Origin: JADJPG01 sp964491875
GTDB lineage: Bacteria; Verrucomicrobiota; Verrucomicrobiia; Limisphaerales; JADJPG01
Direction: 5' to 3'
Length of the DNA: 64,000 nt
Assembly (NCBI GenBank): GCA_964491875.1
Contig: CAZBIC010000001.1
Coordinates: 62,001-126,000 of the forward strand
The translations under genes and the position numbers were made by a program. The notes beneath the pieces are model-generated. The model had not been told where the DNA came from and ran no database searches. It saw only the letters and a program-made list of their open reading frames with translations. The first letter of the stretch is position 1; every line of letters begins with the position of its first letter. This document shows, piece by piece, positions 26,385-35,900 of the stretch.

Positions 26385-26846
26385 TCAGATCAGCTTGAAG
26401 GCTTCTTGCGCCAAGGCGTCGTCGCCTTCCGTAATCGCGCTAAACTTCTCCGGACTCCACATCTGGAACCGGTCAAACATCCCGACCAGCACCGCCTTCT
26501 TGTCGATCCCCACCACCGTGGCCATGTGCTCCGGAATCGTGATGCGGCCCGCCTTGTCCGAAGTCACCATGTGCGACTTCCGACCCAGGAACCGCCGCAA
26601 TGCTTCCGCCTGACCGTCGCCGAACGGCATCGCCGTAATTCGATCCCGCAACTTTTGCGCGGCCACCGGCGGCAACACCATCAAGCACGCGTCCTTCTGC
26701 GCCCCACTTGGCCACAAGACCAACATGAACTCGGTCTCGTTTTGCCCCTTCCGCCAGTTCGCCGGGATCTGCACACGGCGCTTCTCGTCCACGATGTTCT
26801 CGAAGGACGACTGGTAAAACGGGCCATTGTTGAGCGCTTCAGACAT
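26385..26846 (-). CDS. mraZ: Transcriptional regulator MraZ
   Basis: 153 residues from ATG 26846 (MSEALNNGPFYQSSFEN). The upstream in-frame extension has no MraZ similarity and overlaps the promoter, so it is rejected. Two AbrB-like SpoVT-AbrB half-domains are visible: NIVDEKRRVQIPANWR near the N-terminus and SDKAGRITIPEHMATVVGID in the second half. MraZ forms a ring-shaped oligomer that binds direct repeats upstream of its own gene and represses the dcw operon in other bacteria. The matching repeats lie at 26873-26907. Confidence 0.96.
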   Translation of the reverse strand: MSEALNNGPFYQSSFENIVDEKRRVQIPANWRKGQNETEFMLVLWPSGAQKDACLMVLPPVAAQKLRDRITAMPFGDGQAEALRRFLGRKSHMVTSDKAGRITIPEHMATVVGIDKKAVLVGMFDRFQMWSPEKFSAITEGDDALAQEAFKLI

Positions 26847-26872
26847 GCCGTTTGGGCAACTAAACCTCAGTG

Positions 26873-26907
26873 CCCCACAACGCCCCCTTTTATCCCTTTC
26901 TCCCCCA
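26873..26907 (-). promoter_or_regulatory. MraZ operator: four 5-bp boxes at 10-bp period
   Basis: Read on the minus strand, four boxes TGGGG, AGGGA, GGGGG, TGGGG occupy 26907-26903, 26897-26893, 26887-26883 and 26877-26873, each separated by exactly 5 bp. Known MraZ operators are three or four TGGGN boxes with 5-bp spacers, so spacing and sequence fit. The array covers the spacer, the -10 and the start region of the promoter. Confidence 0.85.
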
Positions 26908-26917
26908 CCACGGTCAA
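26889..26917 (-). promoter_or_regulatory. Sigma70-like promoter of the dcw cluster
   Basis: Minus strand TTGACC (26917-26912), a 17-bp spacer, and GATAAA (26894-26889). The predicted start is near 26882, about 36 nt before the mraZ ATG. It overlaps the MraZ operator, as expected for autorepression. Confidence 0.6.
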
Positions 26918-26925
26918 CGAAAAAT

Positions 26926-26947
26926 ACGTCCGAACTTATGCGGACGT
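26926..26947. promoter_or_regulatory. Dyad ACGTCCG-N8-CGGACGT upstream of mraZ
   Basis: Perfect 7-bp inverted repeat with an 8-bp spacer, just upstream of the mraZ -35 element, in the divergent mraZ-queA interval. The layout suits a dimeric regulator operator, but no regulator can be assigned. Confidence 0.35.
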
Positions 26948-27033
26948 TATTCACAAGGCGCAGCAAGCTGATTCACAGAGACCTATAACGTTTTCGAGGT
27001 GATTTATTCCCCGAGGCTCGTTACAAGTTCGCC

Positions 27034-28110
27034 ATGAAGACCGTCGACTTTCAATTCGACCTGCCCCCCGAACTGGTGGCGCAGGCTCCGACATCGAAGC
27101 GCGACGAGTCCCGCCTCATGGTGATGAACAGGTTAGAAAATCAGGTCTTTCACCGCAAGTTCGCAGATCTACTGACCTATCTCTGGCCCGGAGACTTGCT
27201 CGTGATGAACAATTCCCGGGTCATCCGAGCGCGATTGAGGGGCCGAAACGCGAAGTCGGACGGGCAATTCGAACTCCTTCTCCTCACCGAAAATGCGCCT
27301 AACGATTGGTGGGCGATGATTCGACCCGGCAAACGTGCTCCGATCGGCACCGAAATCCGATTACGAGACCGTTCCGGTAACGTCACCGACATCACCGCGA
27401 AGGTGCTGGAAACGAATTCTGAAGGCCATCGGCGACTCACATTTCAGGGAACCGAAAACATTTTGGCCCATTTGGACCAACTCGGCGAAATCCCGCTCCC
27501 ACCCTACATCAAGCGCGAATCCGCCAACGACGACGCGACTGACGCGGAGCGTTACCAAACCGTTTACGCATCTCAGGCCGGATCCGTAGCCGCGCCAACC
27601 GCCGGGCTTCATTTCACAAACGAAGTGCTCGACCGCGTTCGTCGACTCGGAGCGGAAACGCGCCAGGTCACTCTCCACGTCGGACTCGGCACGTTCGCTC
27701 CCGTGAAAGCCGAATCGCTCGAAGAACACGTCATGCACGAAGAACGTTTCACGCTCAGCGAGGAAAGCGCCGCCGCGATCAACACTGCCAAGCGCGAAGG
27801 TCGCCGCGTGATCGCGATCGGCACCACCACGGTGCGAGTGCTCGAAAGCGCGGTAGATTCAGCGACCGGACTCGTCGTCGCCCAAACCAGCCGTACCCGC
27901 ATTTTCATTCATCCGCCCTATCGATTTAAAATCGTGGATGCATTGCTCACGAACTTTCACCTCCCCTGCTCCACGCTCCTGATGCTCGTCAGCGCCTTTG
28001 CTGCTCCCGGCGAAACACGCGGACGTGAAACAATCCTGGCCGCGTATCAGGAAGCCGTTCGCGAGCGCTACCGGTTCTTCAGCTACGGCGACGCGATGCT
28101 CATCGAATGA
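27034..28110 (+). CDS. queA: SAM:tRNA ribosyltransferase-isomerase QueA
   Basis: 358 residues. Starts MKTVDFQFDLPPELVAQAP, with family motifs YASQAGSVAAPTAGLHFT, VTLHVGLGTFAPVKAE and TNFHLPCSTLLMLVSAFA. It transfers and isomerises the ribosyl group of S-adenosylmethionine to make epoxyqueuosine in tRNA anticodons. It is divergent from mraZ. Its stop codon overlaps the start of the next gene (ATGA). Other queuosine genes are not in the window. Confidence 0.97.
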   Translation: MKTVDFQFDLPPELVAQAPTSKRDESRLMVMNRLENQVFHRKFADLLTYLWPGDLLVMNNSRVIRARLRGRNAKSDGQFELLLLTENAPNDWWAMIRPGKRAPIGTEIRLRDRSGNVTDITAKVLETNSEGHRRLTFQGTENILAHLDQLGEIPLPPYIKRESANDDATDAERYQTVYASQAGSVAAPTAGLHFTNEVLDRVRRLGAETRQVTLHVGLGTFAPVKAESLEEHVMHEERFTLSEESAAAINTAKREGRRVIAIGTTTVRVLESAVDSATGLVVAQTSRTRIFIHPPYRFKIVDALLTNFHLPCSTLLMLVSAFAAPGETRGRETILAAYQEAVRERYRFFSYGDAMLIE

Positions 28111-28865
28111 AGTCGAAAACTCAAACGCCGCCAAAGCTGATTCACGCATCACGCATCACGCGTCAAGCTCGACGACCCTTTTTGTTCGTGAACATGGCGA
28201 TGACTGCCGACGGCAAGATCGCCACCGCCAATCGCGTCGTTTCCTCCTTCGGCAGCAAACGCGATTTGGAACATCTCTACGAACTTCGCACGACCGCCGA
28301 CGCCGTGATGGCCGGCGCGCGGACGCTCGACTTGAACAAGGTGCTGCTGGGTCCCGGCGGCGAACGCTTTAAGAAAATGCGCCGCGCCAATGGCCTCAAT
28401 GAATACAGCCTGCGCATCATTGTCAGCGGCTCGGGATCGATCAATCCGAATGCCGCGATTTTCCAACACCGCTTCGCGCCCATCATCGTCCTCACCACAG
28501 AACGCGGCTACGAACGCCGACTGCGGAAACTCCTCCATGTCATCGACAGCGTGATCATCTGCGGCGAAAACGAGATCAACTTCCAGACGGCGTTAACGCA
28601 ACTTTACCAACAGTGGAAGGTCCGTCGTCTCCTCTGCGAAGGCGGCGGCGAACTCAATGCCGCCCTGTTCCGCGCCGGCCTCATCGATGAACTCAATCTC
28701 ACCATCTGCCCGAAGATTATTGGCGGACGCCACGCCCCCACCATCGCGGAGGGAGCTCTCTCACCGCGCCTCGCCGATGCCGCACCCTTTCAATTGAAGT
28801 CACTTCGCCAGATCGGTTCCGAACTTTTCCTCGTCTACCGCGCGAAGCGCACGGTCCGCCCATAA
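28107..28865 (+). CDS. RibD C-terminal/dihydrofolate reductase-fold protein
   Basis: 252 residues. A RibD_C reductase fold: FVNMAMTADGKIATANRVV, TADAVMAGARTLDLNKVLL, RRLLCEGGGELNAALFRAGL and DELNLTICPKIIGGRHAPT, as in the NADPH-dependent reductase of riboflavin synthesis. There is no deaminase domain, so it is either a stand-alone pyrimidine reductase or another reductase of the superfamily. Its ATG overlaps the queA stop by 4 bp, so the pair is coupled; the reason for the pairing is not clear, although both pathways involve GTP-derived heterocycles. Confidence 0.88.
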   Translation: MKSKTQTPPKLIHASRITRQARRPFLFVNMAMTADGKIATANRVVSSFGSKRDLEHLYELRTTADAVMAGARTLDLNKVLLGPGGERFKKMRRANGLNEYSLRIIVSGSGSINPNAAIFQHRFAPIIVLTTERGYERRLRKLLHVIDSVIICGENEINFQTALTQLYQQWKVRRLLCEGGGELNAALFRAGLIDELNLTICPKIIGGRHAPTIAEGALSPRLADAAPFQLKSLRQIGSELFLVYRAKRTVRP

Positions 28866-28874
28866 GCTCCCGCG

Positions 28875-30200
28875 TCACGAGCGCCGTCGGAACTCCGCGA
28901 TCTCGTGGAGCGGAATAAATTTTCGACCGAGCGTCGGCTCACGAATCACCACGCCGAGACGCTCAATCTCCAATTCGCGACCACGCCACGACGAACCGTC
29001 GTTCAGTTTCACCTCATACGAATAGCCATCCGAGGCGACGCGTTTGCGCAACACCACCGCCAGCACTTCGCTGTTCACATCATATTGCACCAAGCCCAGC
29101 GGCACAGAGCTTACAGTGACACGGCCATGATCAATCCCCCGGCAATCGCCTTCCACAAATTCTCCGCCAGCCAGCAACACACCCGTGCGGGGCTGATTCA
29201 GGGGTGCGCTGTGTCGCGATGGCACCGGTTGAAAGCGAATGTTCACCACGCTCGACCGGGACAACACCTCGCGACCGAGAGCATTCTCAAAATAGATCGT
29301 CGAATCATCCATCGCAGTCAGGTAACCCACGCGTGATGATCCGCTCAATAATTCCACCTGCGGTTTGAACCACCGATTGCGCAACGACGCTCCCGCCTCC
29401 ACGTATTCAAACACTGACTCGTTCAATCGATCGCCACGCACCGAGACAACCGCCAGGCCGGCGTAATAATCCTTCGACATCCGCATCGTCACTCGATCCA
29501 CGAGTGTCCATTGCATCCCATTGCGCGACTTCAATGCGGTGAAGACATCGCCATCACGCTTGATCTTCACCCACATCGGCACCGAACTGGACCGGTCCAT
29601 GGACACCTCCGTCTCGCCATTGAAGCTTTCCCTCCACTGAAATACGCCACCGCGCGCGGCCGATACCGACACGAACACGTTTCGCGATCCCGCATCCAAA
29701 CTCTCGCGCATCATCAACCCCGCCCGCGCCCACGGATCGGTCAATTGCACCTTCGAGATTCGCGCCACCACCTCCCCGCGATCCGCCATCGGCTGGAACA
29801 CCCAATGATACGCGTCGGCCGTTCCCACTGTATTCGTACCCGCGCTCCGCACCCGAAATGCTCCCCGCCGGAACTCCGCGTCACCAGCGCGGCGAACACT
29901 GCCAACATCGTCATGAACCCATGGGCGCGGCAGTTCGCCGGTCTCCACCAACGCACCAGCACTGATCGGAAGCTCCATCTCGGTCGACGACAAAAATGTC
30001 AGGCCGGCCAGATTCGTCAGAGCCACCTCCACCCGCAACATCCGTTCGGCATTCGCCACCACCACTACGTTTGATTCAAATCGGAGATGCCCCTCGAACA
30101 CCCGTCCATCCCGCGTCTCCACATACCCCTCCCTCGCCATCGTCGTTGCGACAGTCCACACCGCCAACCACCCAAGCGCCAAGCCAGCCCGCACGATCAT
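28875..30200 (-). CDS. Secreted protein with a concanavalin-like (DUF1349-type) domain
   Basis: 441 residues from ATG 30200, chosen since it begins a classic signal peptide (MIVRAGLALGWLAVWTVATT) and avoids the overlap with cutA that longer starts would create; ATG 30239 is an alternative. Layout: short N-terminal beta domain (EGYVETRDGRVFEGHLRFE), a DUF1349-like lectin-fold domain (about 125-270, with YHWVFQPMADRGEVVARI, AGLMMRESLDAGSRNVFV and WVKIKRDGDVFTALKS), and a C-terminal tail with repeated small strands (LNDGSSWRGRELEIERLGV). It probably binds carbohydrate at the cell surface; the ligand is unknown. Convergent with the reductase gene, 9 bp apart. Confidence 0.8.
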   Translation of the reverse strand: MIVRAGLALGWLAVWTVATTMAREGYVETRDGRVFEGHLRFESNVVVVANAERMLRVEVALTNLAGLTFLSSTEMELPISAGALVETGELPRPWVHDDVGSVRRAGDAEFRRGAFRVRSAGTNTVGTADAYHWVFQPMADRGEVVARISKVQLTDPWARAGLMMRESLDAGSRNVFVSVSAARGGVFQWRESFNGETEVSMDRSSSVPMWVKIKRDGDVFTALKSRNGMQWTLVDRVTMRMSKDYYAGLAVVSVRGDRLNESVFEYVEAGASLRNRWFKPQVELLSGSSRVGYLTAMDDSTIYFENALGREVLSRSSVVNIRFQPVPSRHSAPLNQPRTGVLLAGGEFVEGDCRGIDHGRVTVSSVPLGLVQYDVNSEVLAVVLRKRVASDGYSYEVKLNDGSSWRGRELEIERLGVVIREPTLGRKFIPLHEIAEFRRRS

Positions 30201-30306
30201 AATTTGAATCCGTTCAACGATACCCCGAACTGGACTCATCTCAACCGCAATGTCCGCGCCGAACAAATCCTTGCGCGCTGCGCGCATTGACCTTCCTCTA
30301 GATCCC

Positions 30307-30633
30307 ATGAAAACCGTGCGCACCATCCGACTCGTTCTCGTCACCGTACCGAACCGCAAAACCGCACGCTCTCTCGCCAAAGCCGCTCTCACCGCCAGAC
30401 TCGTCGCCTGCGCGAACATTGTTCCCGGCCTAGAATCTCATTACTGGTGGCAGGGAAAACTCGAACGCAGCAATGAGCTTCTCGTCCTTTTCAAGACCAC
30501 GCGGAGCCAACTCGCCGTGCTAGAGAAACTCATCCTTGCCCACCATCCCTACGACACTCCAGAGATCGTTGCGCTCACGATCGACTCCAGCACGCCGCGT
30601 TACCTGAACTGGATCCTGGCAAGCACGCGATAA
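30307..30633 (+). CDS. cutA: CutA1 divalent-cation tolerance protein
   Basis: 108 residues from ATG 30307; an upstream in-frame start would add a non-conserved extension. Ferredoxin-like CutA fold with ARLVACANIVPGLESHYWWQ, NELLVLFKTTRSQLAVLEK and HPYDTPEIVALTID, the hallmark motifs of the trimeric family. Its role in copper tolerance in E. coli is debated; here no metal gene is adjacent except the distant CNNM set. Confidence 0.95.
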   Translation: MKTVRTIRLVLVTVPNRKTARSLAKAALTARLVACANIVPGLESHYWWQGKLERSNELLVLFKTTRSQLAVLEKLILAHHPYDTPEIVALTIDSSTPRYLNWILASTR

Positions 30634-30785
30634 AACGAACGAGCCCTTGCAGGCCGTCATGTCGGGTGAATCACCCTTGCAAACCCTAGCGTGCACACGC
30701 GCAATTCGGGAATTCCCTCGACCATACGCAAGGCCGCTGTTAAGGATGGACCGGCATCGGATCATGAAGATCCACTGCGGGGAGC

Positions 30786-32270
30786 ATGAAGAAGGAACTC
30801 GACATACTCATTATTGAGGACGTCGCTCACGACGCAGAGTTTATCGAAGCTGAACTGCGCGAGGCCGGCTTGCGCTTCCGCACTCGTCGGATCTGCACCC
30901 GGGAATCCTTCCTCGCCGCGCTCAACAACGCCCGCCCGGACATTATTCTCTCCGATTTCACGCTGCCCACCTTCAACGCCCTCGAAGCCCTCCAGCTTCT
31001 CCGCAAGCTCAGCCTCGACATTCCGTTCATCCTCGTCACCGGCACACGCTCCGAGGAGGTCGCCGTGGAATGCATCCGCGAAGGCGCCGATGACTACATT
31101 CTCAAAGTCAGCCTCAAACGTCTTCCCACCTCGATCAAGAATGCGCTGCAAAAGAAGTCGATGGAACGCGCCAGCCTCGACGCCGAGGCCGCATTGCGGC
31201 GAAGCGAGGAACAGTACCGGCTGATCGCGGAGAATACGCGGGACTTGATCAGCCTCGTGGACATCGATGGATGCTTCCTCTACGCCAGCCCCTCGCATCG
31301 CACGAGCCTGGGATATCCGCCGGAGGAGTTGTCCGGCACACAATTGATCGAATTGGTGCATCCGGAGGACCGCGCGGCGCTCGCGAATACCTGGGAACAG
31401 TCCCTTCTCCACCGCGAGAGCCGCACCGCGGAGATTCGCATCCGCCATCAAGACGGCAGTTACCGGATTTTCGAATCAATCGGCAGCTGGATCTTTGACG
31501 AGCAGAACCAGCCCCAGCGCGCCGTCATCATTTCCCGCGACATCACGCGCCGGAAGGAATCCGAGGAAACCCTCCGGCGCCTGCCCACATTGATTCGCGA
31601 AGCGCAGGAAGCCGAACGCCGCCGCGTAGCCCGCGAGCTTCACGACAGCGTGATTCAGATTCTGTCCTCCGTGAAATTCCGCCTGCAAGCCATCGAGGAG
31701 AAAGTGGCCGCCAGCGATGAGGGCACATGGCGCGACACGCTCAAGGCCAAGGCCGCCCTCGAGAAAGCCATTGGCGAAGTCCGGCGCATCTCGCGCAACC
31801 TCCGCCCCAGCGAACTCGACGATCTCGGCCTCGCCCCTGCCCTGCGCAGCCTGTGCGCCGAGTTTGGCGAACGCACCGGCATGGCGGTGAACCTGTCGCT
31901 GAATCGACTGCCCAAGGCCATTCCCGACGACATCGAACTGAACCTCTATCGCATCATTCAAGAGGCACTCGGGAACATCGAAAAGCATTCCCGCGCCACG
32001 AAGGTTTCCCTCCGACTGGCGCGGCAGGCCTCCAAACTCTGCGCCGCCATTGCCGACAATGGTTGCGGATTCGATCCCATCGCGCCCCGCCCCCGTCGCA
32101 CCGCAAAAGGCGGCGGCATGGGACTTGTCGACATGCGCGAGCGCGCGGCCTTGCTCGGTGGCCATTGCCAGCTCCGCTCCATGCCAGGATCCGGCACCGA
32201 GATCGTCGTCGAGATGCCTTTAAGAAACAACGAAACCTCCAAACACAAAACCACCGGTGAAAAAGGATAA
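30786..32270 (+). CDS. Receiver-PAS-HisKA_3 hybrid sensor histidine kinase
   Basis: 494 residues, soluble. Receiver domain 1-120 with acidic pair E11-D12, phospho-acceptor D57 and K108. PAS domain about 145-255 (DLISLVDIDGCFLYASPSHR). HisKA_3 dimerisation domain with phospho-histidine H287 in ARELHDSVIQIL, and a HATPase domain with NIEKHSRA and ADNGCGFDP boxes. The N-terminal receiver means its input probably comes from another kinase, so it may act as a relay or be modulated by phosphorylation. The next gene, a NarL-type regulator, overlaps its 3-prime end by 14 bp and is the obvious partner. Confidence 0.93.
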   Translation: MKKELDILIIEDVAHDAEFIEAELREAGLRFRTRRICTRESFLAALNNARPDIILSDFTLPTFNALEALQLLRKLSLDIPFILVTGTRSEEVAVECIREGADDYILKVSLKRLPTSIKNALQKKSMERASLDAEAALRRSEEQYRLIAENTRDLISLVDIDGCFLYASPSHRTSLGYPPEELSGTQLIELVHPEDRAALANTWEQSLLHRESRTAEIRIRHQDGSYRIFESIGSWIFDEQNQPQRAVIISRDITRRKESEETLRRLPTLIREAQEAERRRVARELHDSVIQILSSVKFRLQAIEEKVAASDEGTWRDTLKAKAALEKAIGEVRRISRNLRPSELDDLGLAPALRSLCAEFGERTGMAVNLSLNRLPKAIPDDIELNLYRIIQEALGNIEKHSRATKVSLRLARQASKLCAAIADNGCGFDPIAPRPRRTAKGGGMGLVDMRERAALLGGHCQLRSMPGSGTEIVVEMPLRNNETSKHKTTGEKG

Positions 32271-32928
32271 GCCCAGCAAAATTCGCCTTCTGCTCGTGGA
32301 CGATCATCCGATCGTGCTCGACGGAATCAAATCTCACCTGTGCGCGCAACCCGAGTTCGAGGTTGTCGGCGACGCCTCCAACGGTCAGGACGCCTTGCGC
32401 AAGGCGAAGCTCACGCTGCCCGACGTGATCCTTATGGACATCTCGATGCCGCACATGAACGGCCTCGAAGCCATCGGACACATCCGCAAGCAGGTGCCCA
32501 ACGCCAAGGTGCTCATTCTCACCATGCACGAGAGCAAGGAATACATCGCGCAAGTCGTCCGCTCCGGCGCGCGTGGTTACATGCTCAAGGACAGCGCCCC
32601 CGCGGAACTCGTCAGCGCGATCAAGGCGGTGCACAACGGTGAGGTTTACTTCAGCCCCTCCGTCTCAAAGGTTCTCGTTCAGGAAATGACCGACGGCACC
32701 CGCCGCGCGGCGAATGGCGCAGAACAACAGCCACTCACCGATCGCGAGCGCGAGGTACTCTCCCTTATTGCGGAAGGTCTCCTCAACAAACAGATCGCCG
32801 ACCGACTCGGCATTGGCGTGCGCACGATTGAAACGCACCGCGAACGCATCATGCGCAAGCTCGACATCCACACCGTGGCAGGCCTGACTAAATACGCCAT
32901 AGCACGAGGCATGACCTCAATGCCGTAA
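32257..32928 (+). CDS. NarL/LuxR-type response regulator
   Basis: 223 residues from GTG 32257, inside the last codons of the kinase gene. Receiver domain with the acidic pair D15-D16, phospho-acceptor D61 (VILMDISMP) and conserved lysine in RGYMLKDSAP; LuxR-type helix-turn-helix at the C-terminus (PLTDREREVLSLIAEGLLNK, then GVRTIETHRERIMRKL). Partner of the upstream HisKA_3 kinase. Regulated targets cannot be told; no other gene of the set is adjacent. It converges on dnaE2, 8 bp apart. Confidence 0.95.
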   Translation: MKKDKPSKIRLLLVDDHPIVLDGIKSHLCAQPEFEVVGDASNGQDALRKAKLTLPDVILMDISMPHMNGLEAIGHIRKQVPNAKVLILTMHESKEYIAQVVRSGARGYMLKDSAPAELVSAIKAVHNGEVYFSPSVSKVLVQEMTDGTRRAANGAEQQPLTDREREVLSLIAEGLLNKQIADRLGIGVRTIETHRERIMRKLDIHTVAGLTKYAIARGMTSMP

Positions 32929-32936
32929 CGCTCGTT

Positions 32937-35900
32937 TCAGTGGAAGTCGTGTGACTCGACGGCATCCAGCCCGGCGTAAACCAGCGCCTCCACTTTGCGC
33001 GCCTGGATGTGAATCGTTCCGTGGCGGTTCTGCACCACGCCTTCCATCAGGAGAAACGGTTCCGTCGTAATCTTCAGCCGCTCGGCTTCAAACATCGCCG
33101 GCGCCACGATGAAATTGGAGATGCCCGTTTCGTCTTCGAGGCTCACGAAACAAACGCCCTTCGCCGTTCCCGGTCGTTGCCGACAGATCACCTGGCCCGC
33201 CACGCGCACATAATCGCCGTCGTTCGCCTGCTTCAGATCACCCGCCCGCCAAACATCCTCCAGTCGCTCCCGCACCAGCGCCATCGGATGCGGCCCCGTC
33301 GTCAGCCGCAGCCCCGAGTAATCCGCGAACGTTCGTTCAAACGCATCCATCGGCTGCAACGGAGATACGTGCACTTCACCCGGCGTCTCCTTGGTGTTTT
33401 GATCCCGTCCTCCAAACTCCGAAAACAAATCATCCGTCCGGACCGTCCGCTCCGCCTCCCATAACGCCGCGCGCCGATGTTCACTCAACGAGTTCAAGGC
33501 GCCAATCTCCGCCAGCGTCCGCAACTCGTCCTTCGATAACTTGGTTCGCCGCCGCAAATCATCCATGGAGTAAAACGGCGCCTTCTTACGCTCCACGATC
33601 AATTCCTCCGCACGCCCGTGATTCAGCCCTTGCACCTGCCGCAACCCCAGCCGCAGCGCGCCGTCCGGCTCGATCGTTGTGAACCAGTCCGAGCGCGCGA
33701 TGCACACCGGACGCACATTCACGCCGTGCCGCTTCGCGTCCTTCACCAGCGTCGCCGGCGAATAGAACCCCATCGGCTGGTTGTTCATCAGCGCGCAGTA
33801 AAACTCCGGTGCGCGATGCACCTTCAGATACGCGCTCGCATACGCCAGATGCGCGAAGCTGATGGCGTGCGATTCCGGGAAGCCGTAGAGCGCGAAGGAA
33901 CTGACCGCCTTTACAATGCGGTCGCTGATCGTCGACGCGACTCCAGCTCGATCCATCGCGGCCCGCAGTTTCGTTTCGGCGCGACGCATCCGTTCCTCGG
34001 ACCGATGGAAGCTCATAGCGCGGCGCAGTTCCTCCGCCTCTTCGCCGGTGAAACTCGCCATCACCATCGCCATCTCCAGCATCTGCTCCTGGAACAACGG
34101 CACCCCCAACGTGCGTTTCAAAACCGGCTCCAGCTTCGCCTCCGCTCCGTAGTAATCCACCGCCTCCTCGCCGTTCTTGCGCCGCAGAAACGGATGCGCC
34201 AGGTCACCTTGAATCGGCCCCGGCCGGATGATGGCCACTTCGATCACAAGATCGTAAAAACACTTCGGCTTCATCCGCGGCAACGTCGCCATCTGCGCGC
34301 GGCTCTCGATTTGAAACACGCCGATCGTGTCCGCCCGCTGCATCAGCGCGAACGTCTCGGCATCGTCCTCCGGCAACTGCGCGAGATCGATCGGCCGACC
34401 GCGTTCCGCCGTGAGCGTCACCATGTCCTGCAACGCCGCCATCATGCCGAGCCCGAGCAAGTCCACCTTGATGATGCCCAGCTCCTCGCAATCGTCCTTG
34501 TCCCACTGCGCCACCACTCGACCAGCCATCGCGGCGTTCTCCAGCGGCACCACACGGTTCAGCGCGCCCTGGCAAATAATCATTCCGCCCGAATGCTGCC
34601 CGAGATGCCGCGGCAACCGGCGCATCTGTTGATAGAGCTCCGCGAAGACTTCCGCGCGCGGATGCGTTCGCGCCAGTCCCGCCTGCTCCATTTGCGCGAT
34701 CAAATCGAGCGTGTGCGGGAAGTCTCCGTTCGCAAACAAGCCGGAGAAACGTTCGAGCACATCCACGGGAAACCCAAGCACCTTGCCCAGCTCCCGCGCC
34801 GCGCTGCGACCGCGATAGGTGATGACCGTGCCCGTCATCGCCGCACCGTGCGGACCGTAGCGCCGGTAAACTTCCTGAATCACGCGCTCGCGCCGTTCGC
34901 CGCTCGGCAGATCGATGTCGATGTCCGGCCAGCCCTTGCGGCTCTCCGTCAGAAATCGCTCGAAGAGCACATTGAACTTCAACGGGTCCACCGCTGTGAT
35001 ACCGAGGCAGAAACACACCGCGCTGTTCGCCGCACTGCCGCGACCCTGCGCGAGAATGTCATTCTCACGGCAGAAGCGAACGATGTCCGCCACAATGAGA
35101 AAGTATCCGGCGAACCCGAGCTTGTTGATCAGCGCGAGCTCCTTCTCCAGCAGCGCGCGAACTTTCTCCGGAATCATCCCGCCATAACGTCCCCGCGCCC
35201 CACGCAGCGTCCATTCACGCAACACGCTCTCCATCGTTTCGCCCGCGCCCACCGGGAACTTCGGAAACTCGTAGCCGAGATCGCCCAGCGTGAAGCTCAG
35301 CCGTTCCGCCAGCCGCGTCGTGTTGAGAATCGCCTCCGGCAGATCCGCGAACAGCGCCGCCATCTCATCGCCGCGCTTGAGATGCCGCTCGCCGTTCAGC
35401 GCCAGCAATCGCCCGGCGCCATCGAGTGTCGTGTGATGTCGCAGGCACGTAAACACGTCCGCAATCTGCCGCCCCTCCGGCGTCGCGTGCATCACGCCGT
35501 TCGTCGCCAGCAATGGCAACTGATGCGCGCGCGCCAGTTCGATCAGGCGATCGTTGATGCGTTCCTCGTCGCGTTGCCGGTGCCGCTGAACCTCCACGAA
35601 CACATTCCGTTCGCCGAACGTTCGCACCAATCGCTGCACACACGCGCCCGGTTCTGGCTGCGCGCCGGTTTGCAGAACGCTTCGCACCAACGGCCCCTCC
35701 ACATCGCCAGTCAACGCCACCAGGCCGTTCGCGAACTCCGGCAATTCCTCCCAGCGCACCACGCCTTCGCCCTTCGGCGCGCGCAGATGCGCCTGCGTCA
35801 GCAGCGCGCAGAGGTTCTGGTAACCCGTGCGCGATTCCACGAGCACCGGCAGCACGGAGCCGTCGTCCATCACCAGCTCCGACCCGATGATGGGCCGGAT

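Noticed and set aside
30201..30419. N-terminal extension of the concanavalin-like secreted protein
   Set aside because: Would overlap cutA and lacks a signal peptide; the later ATG gives a classic one.
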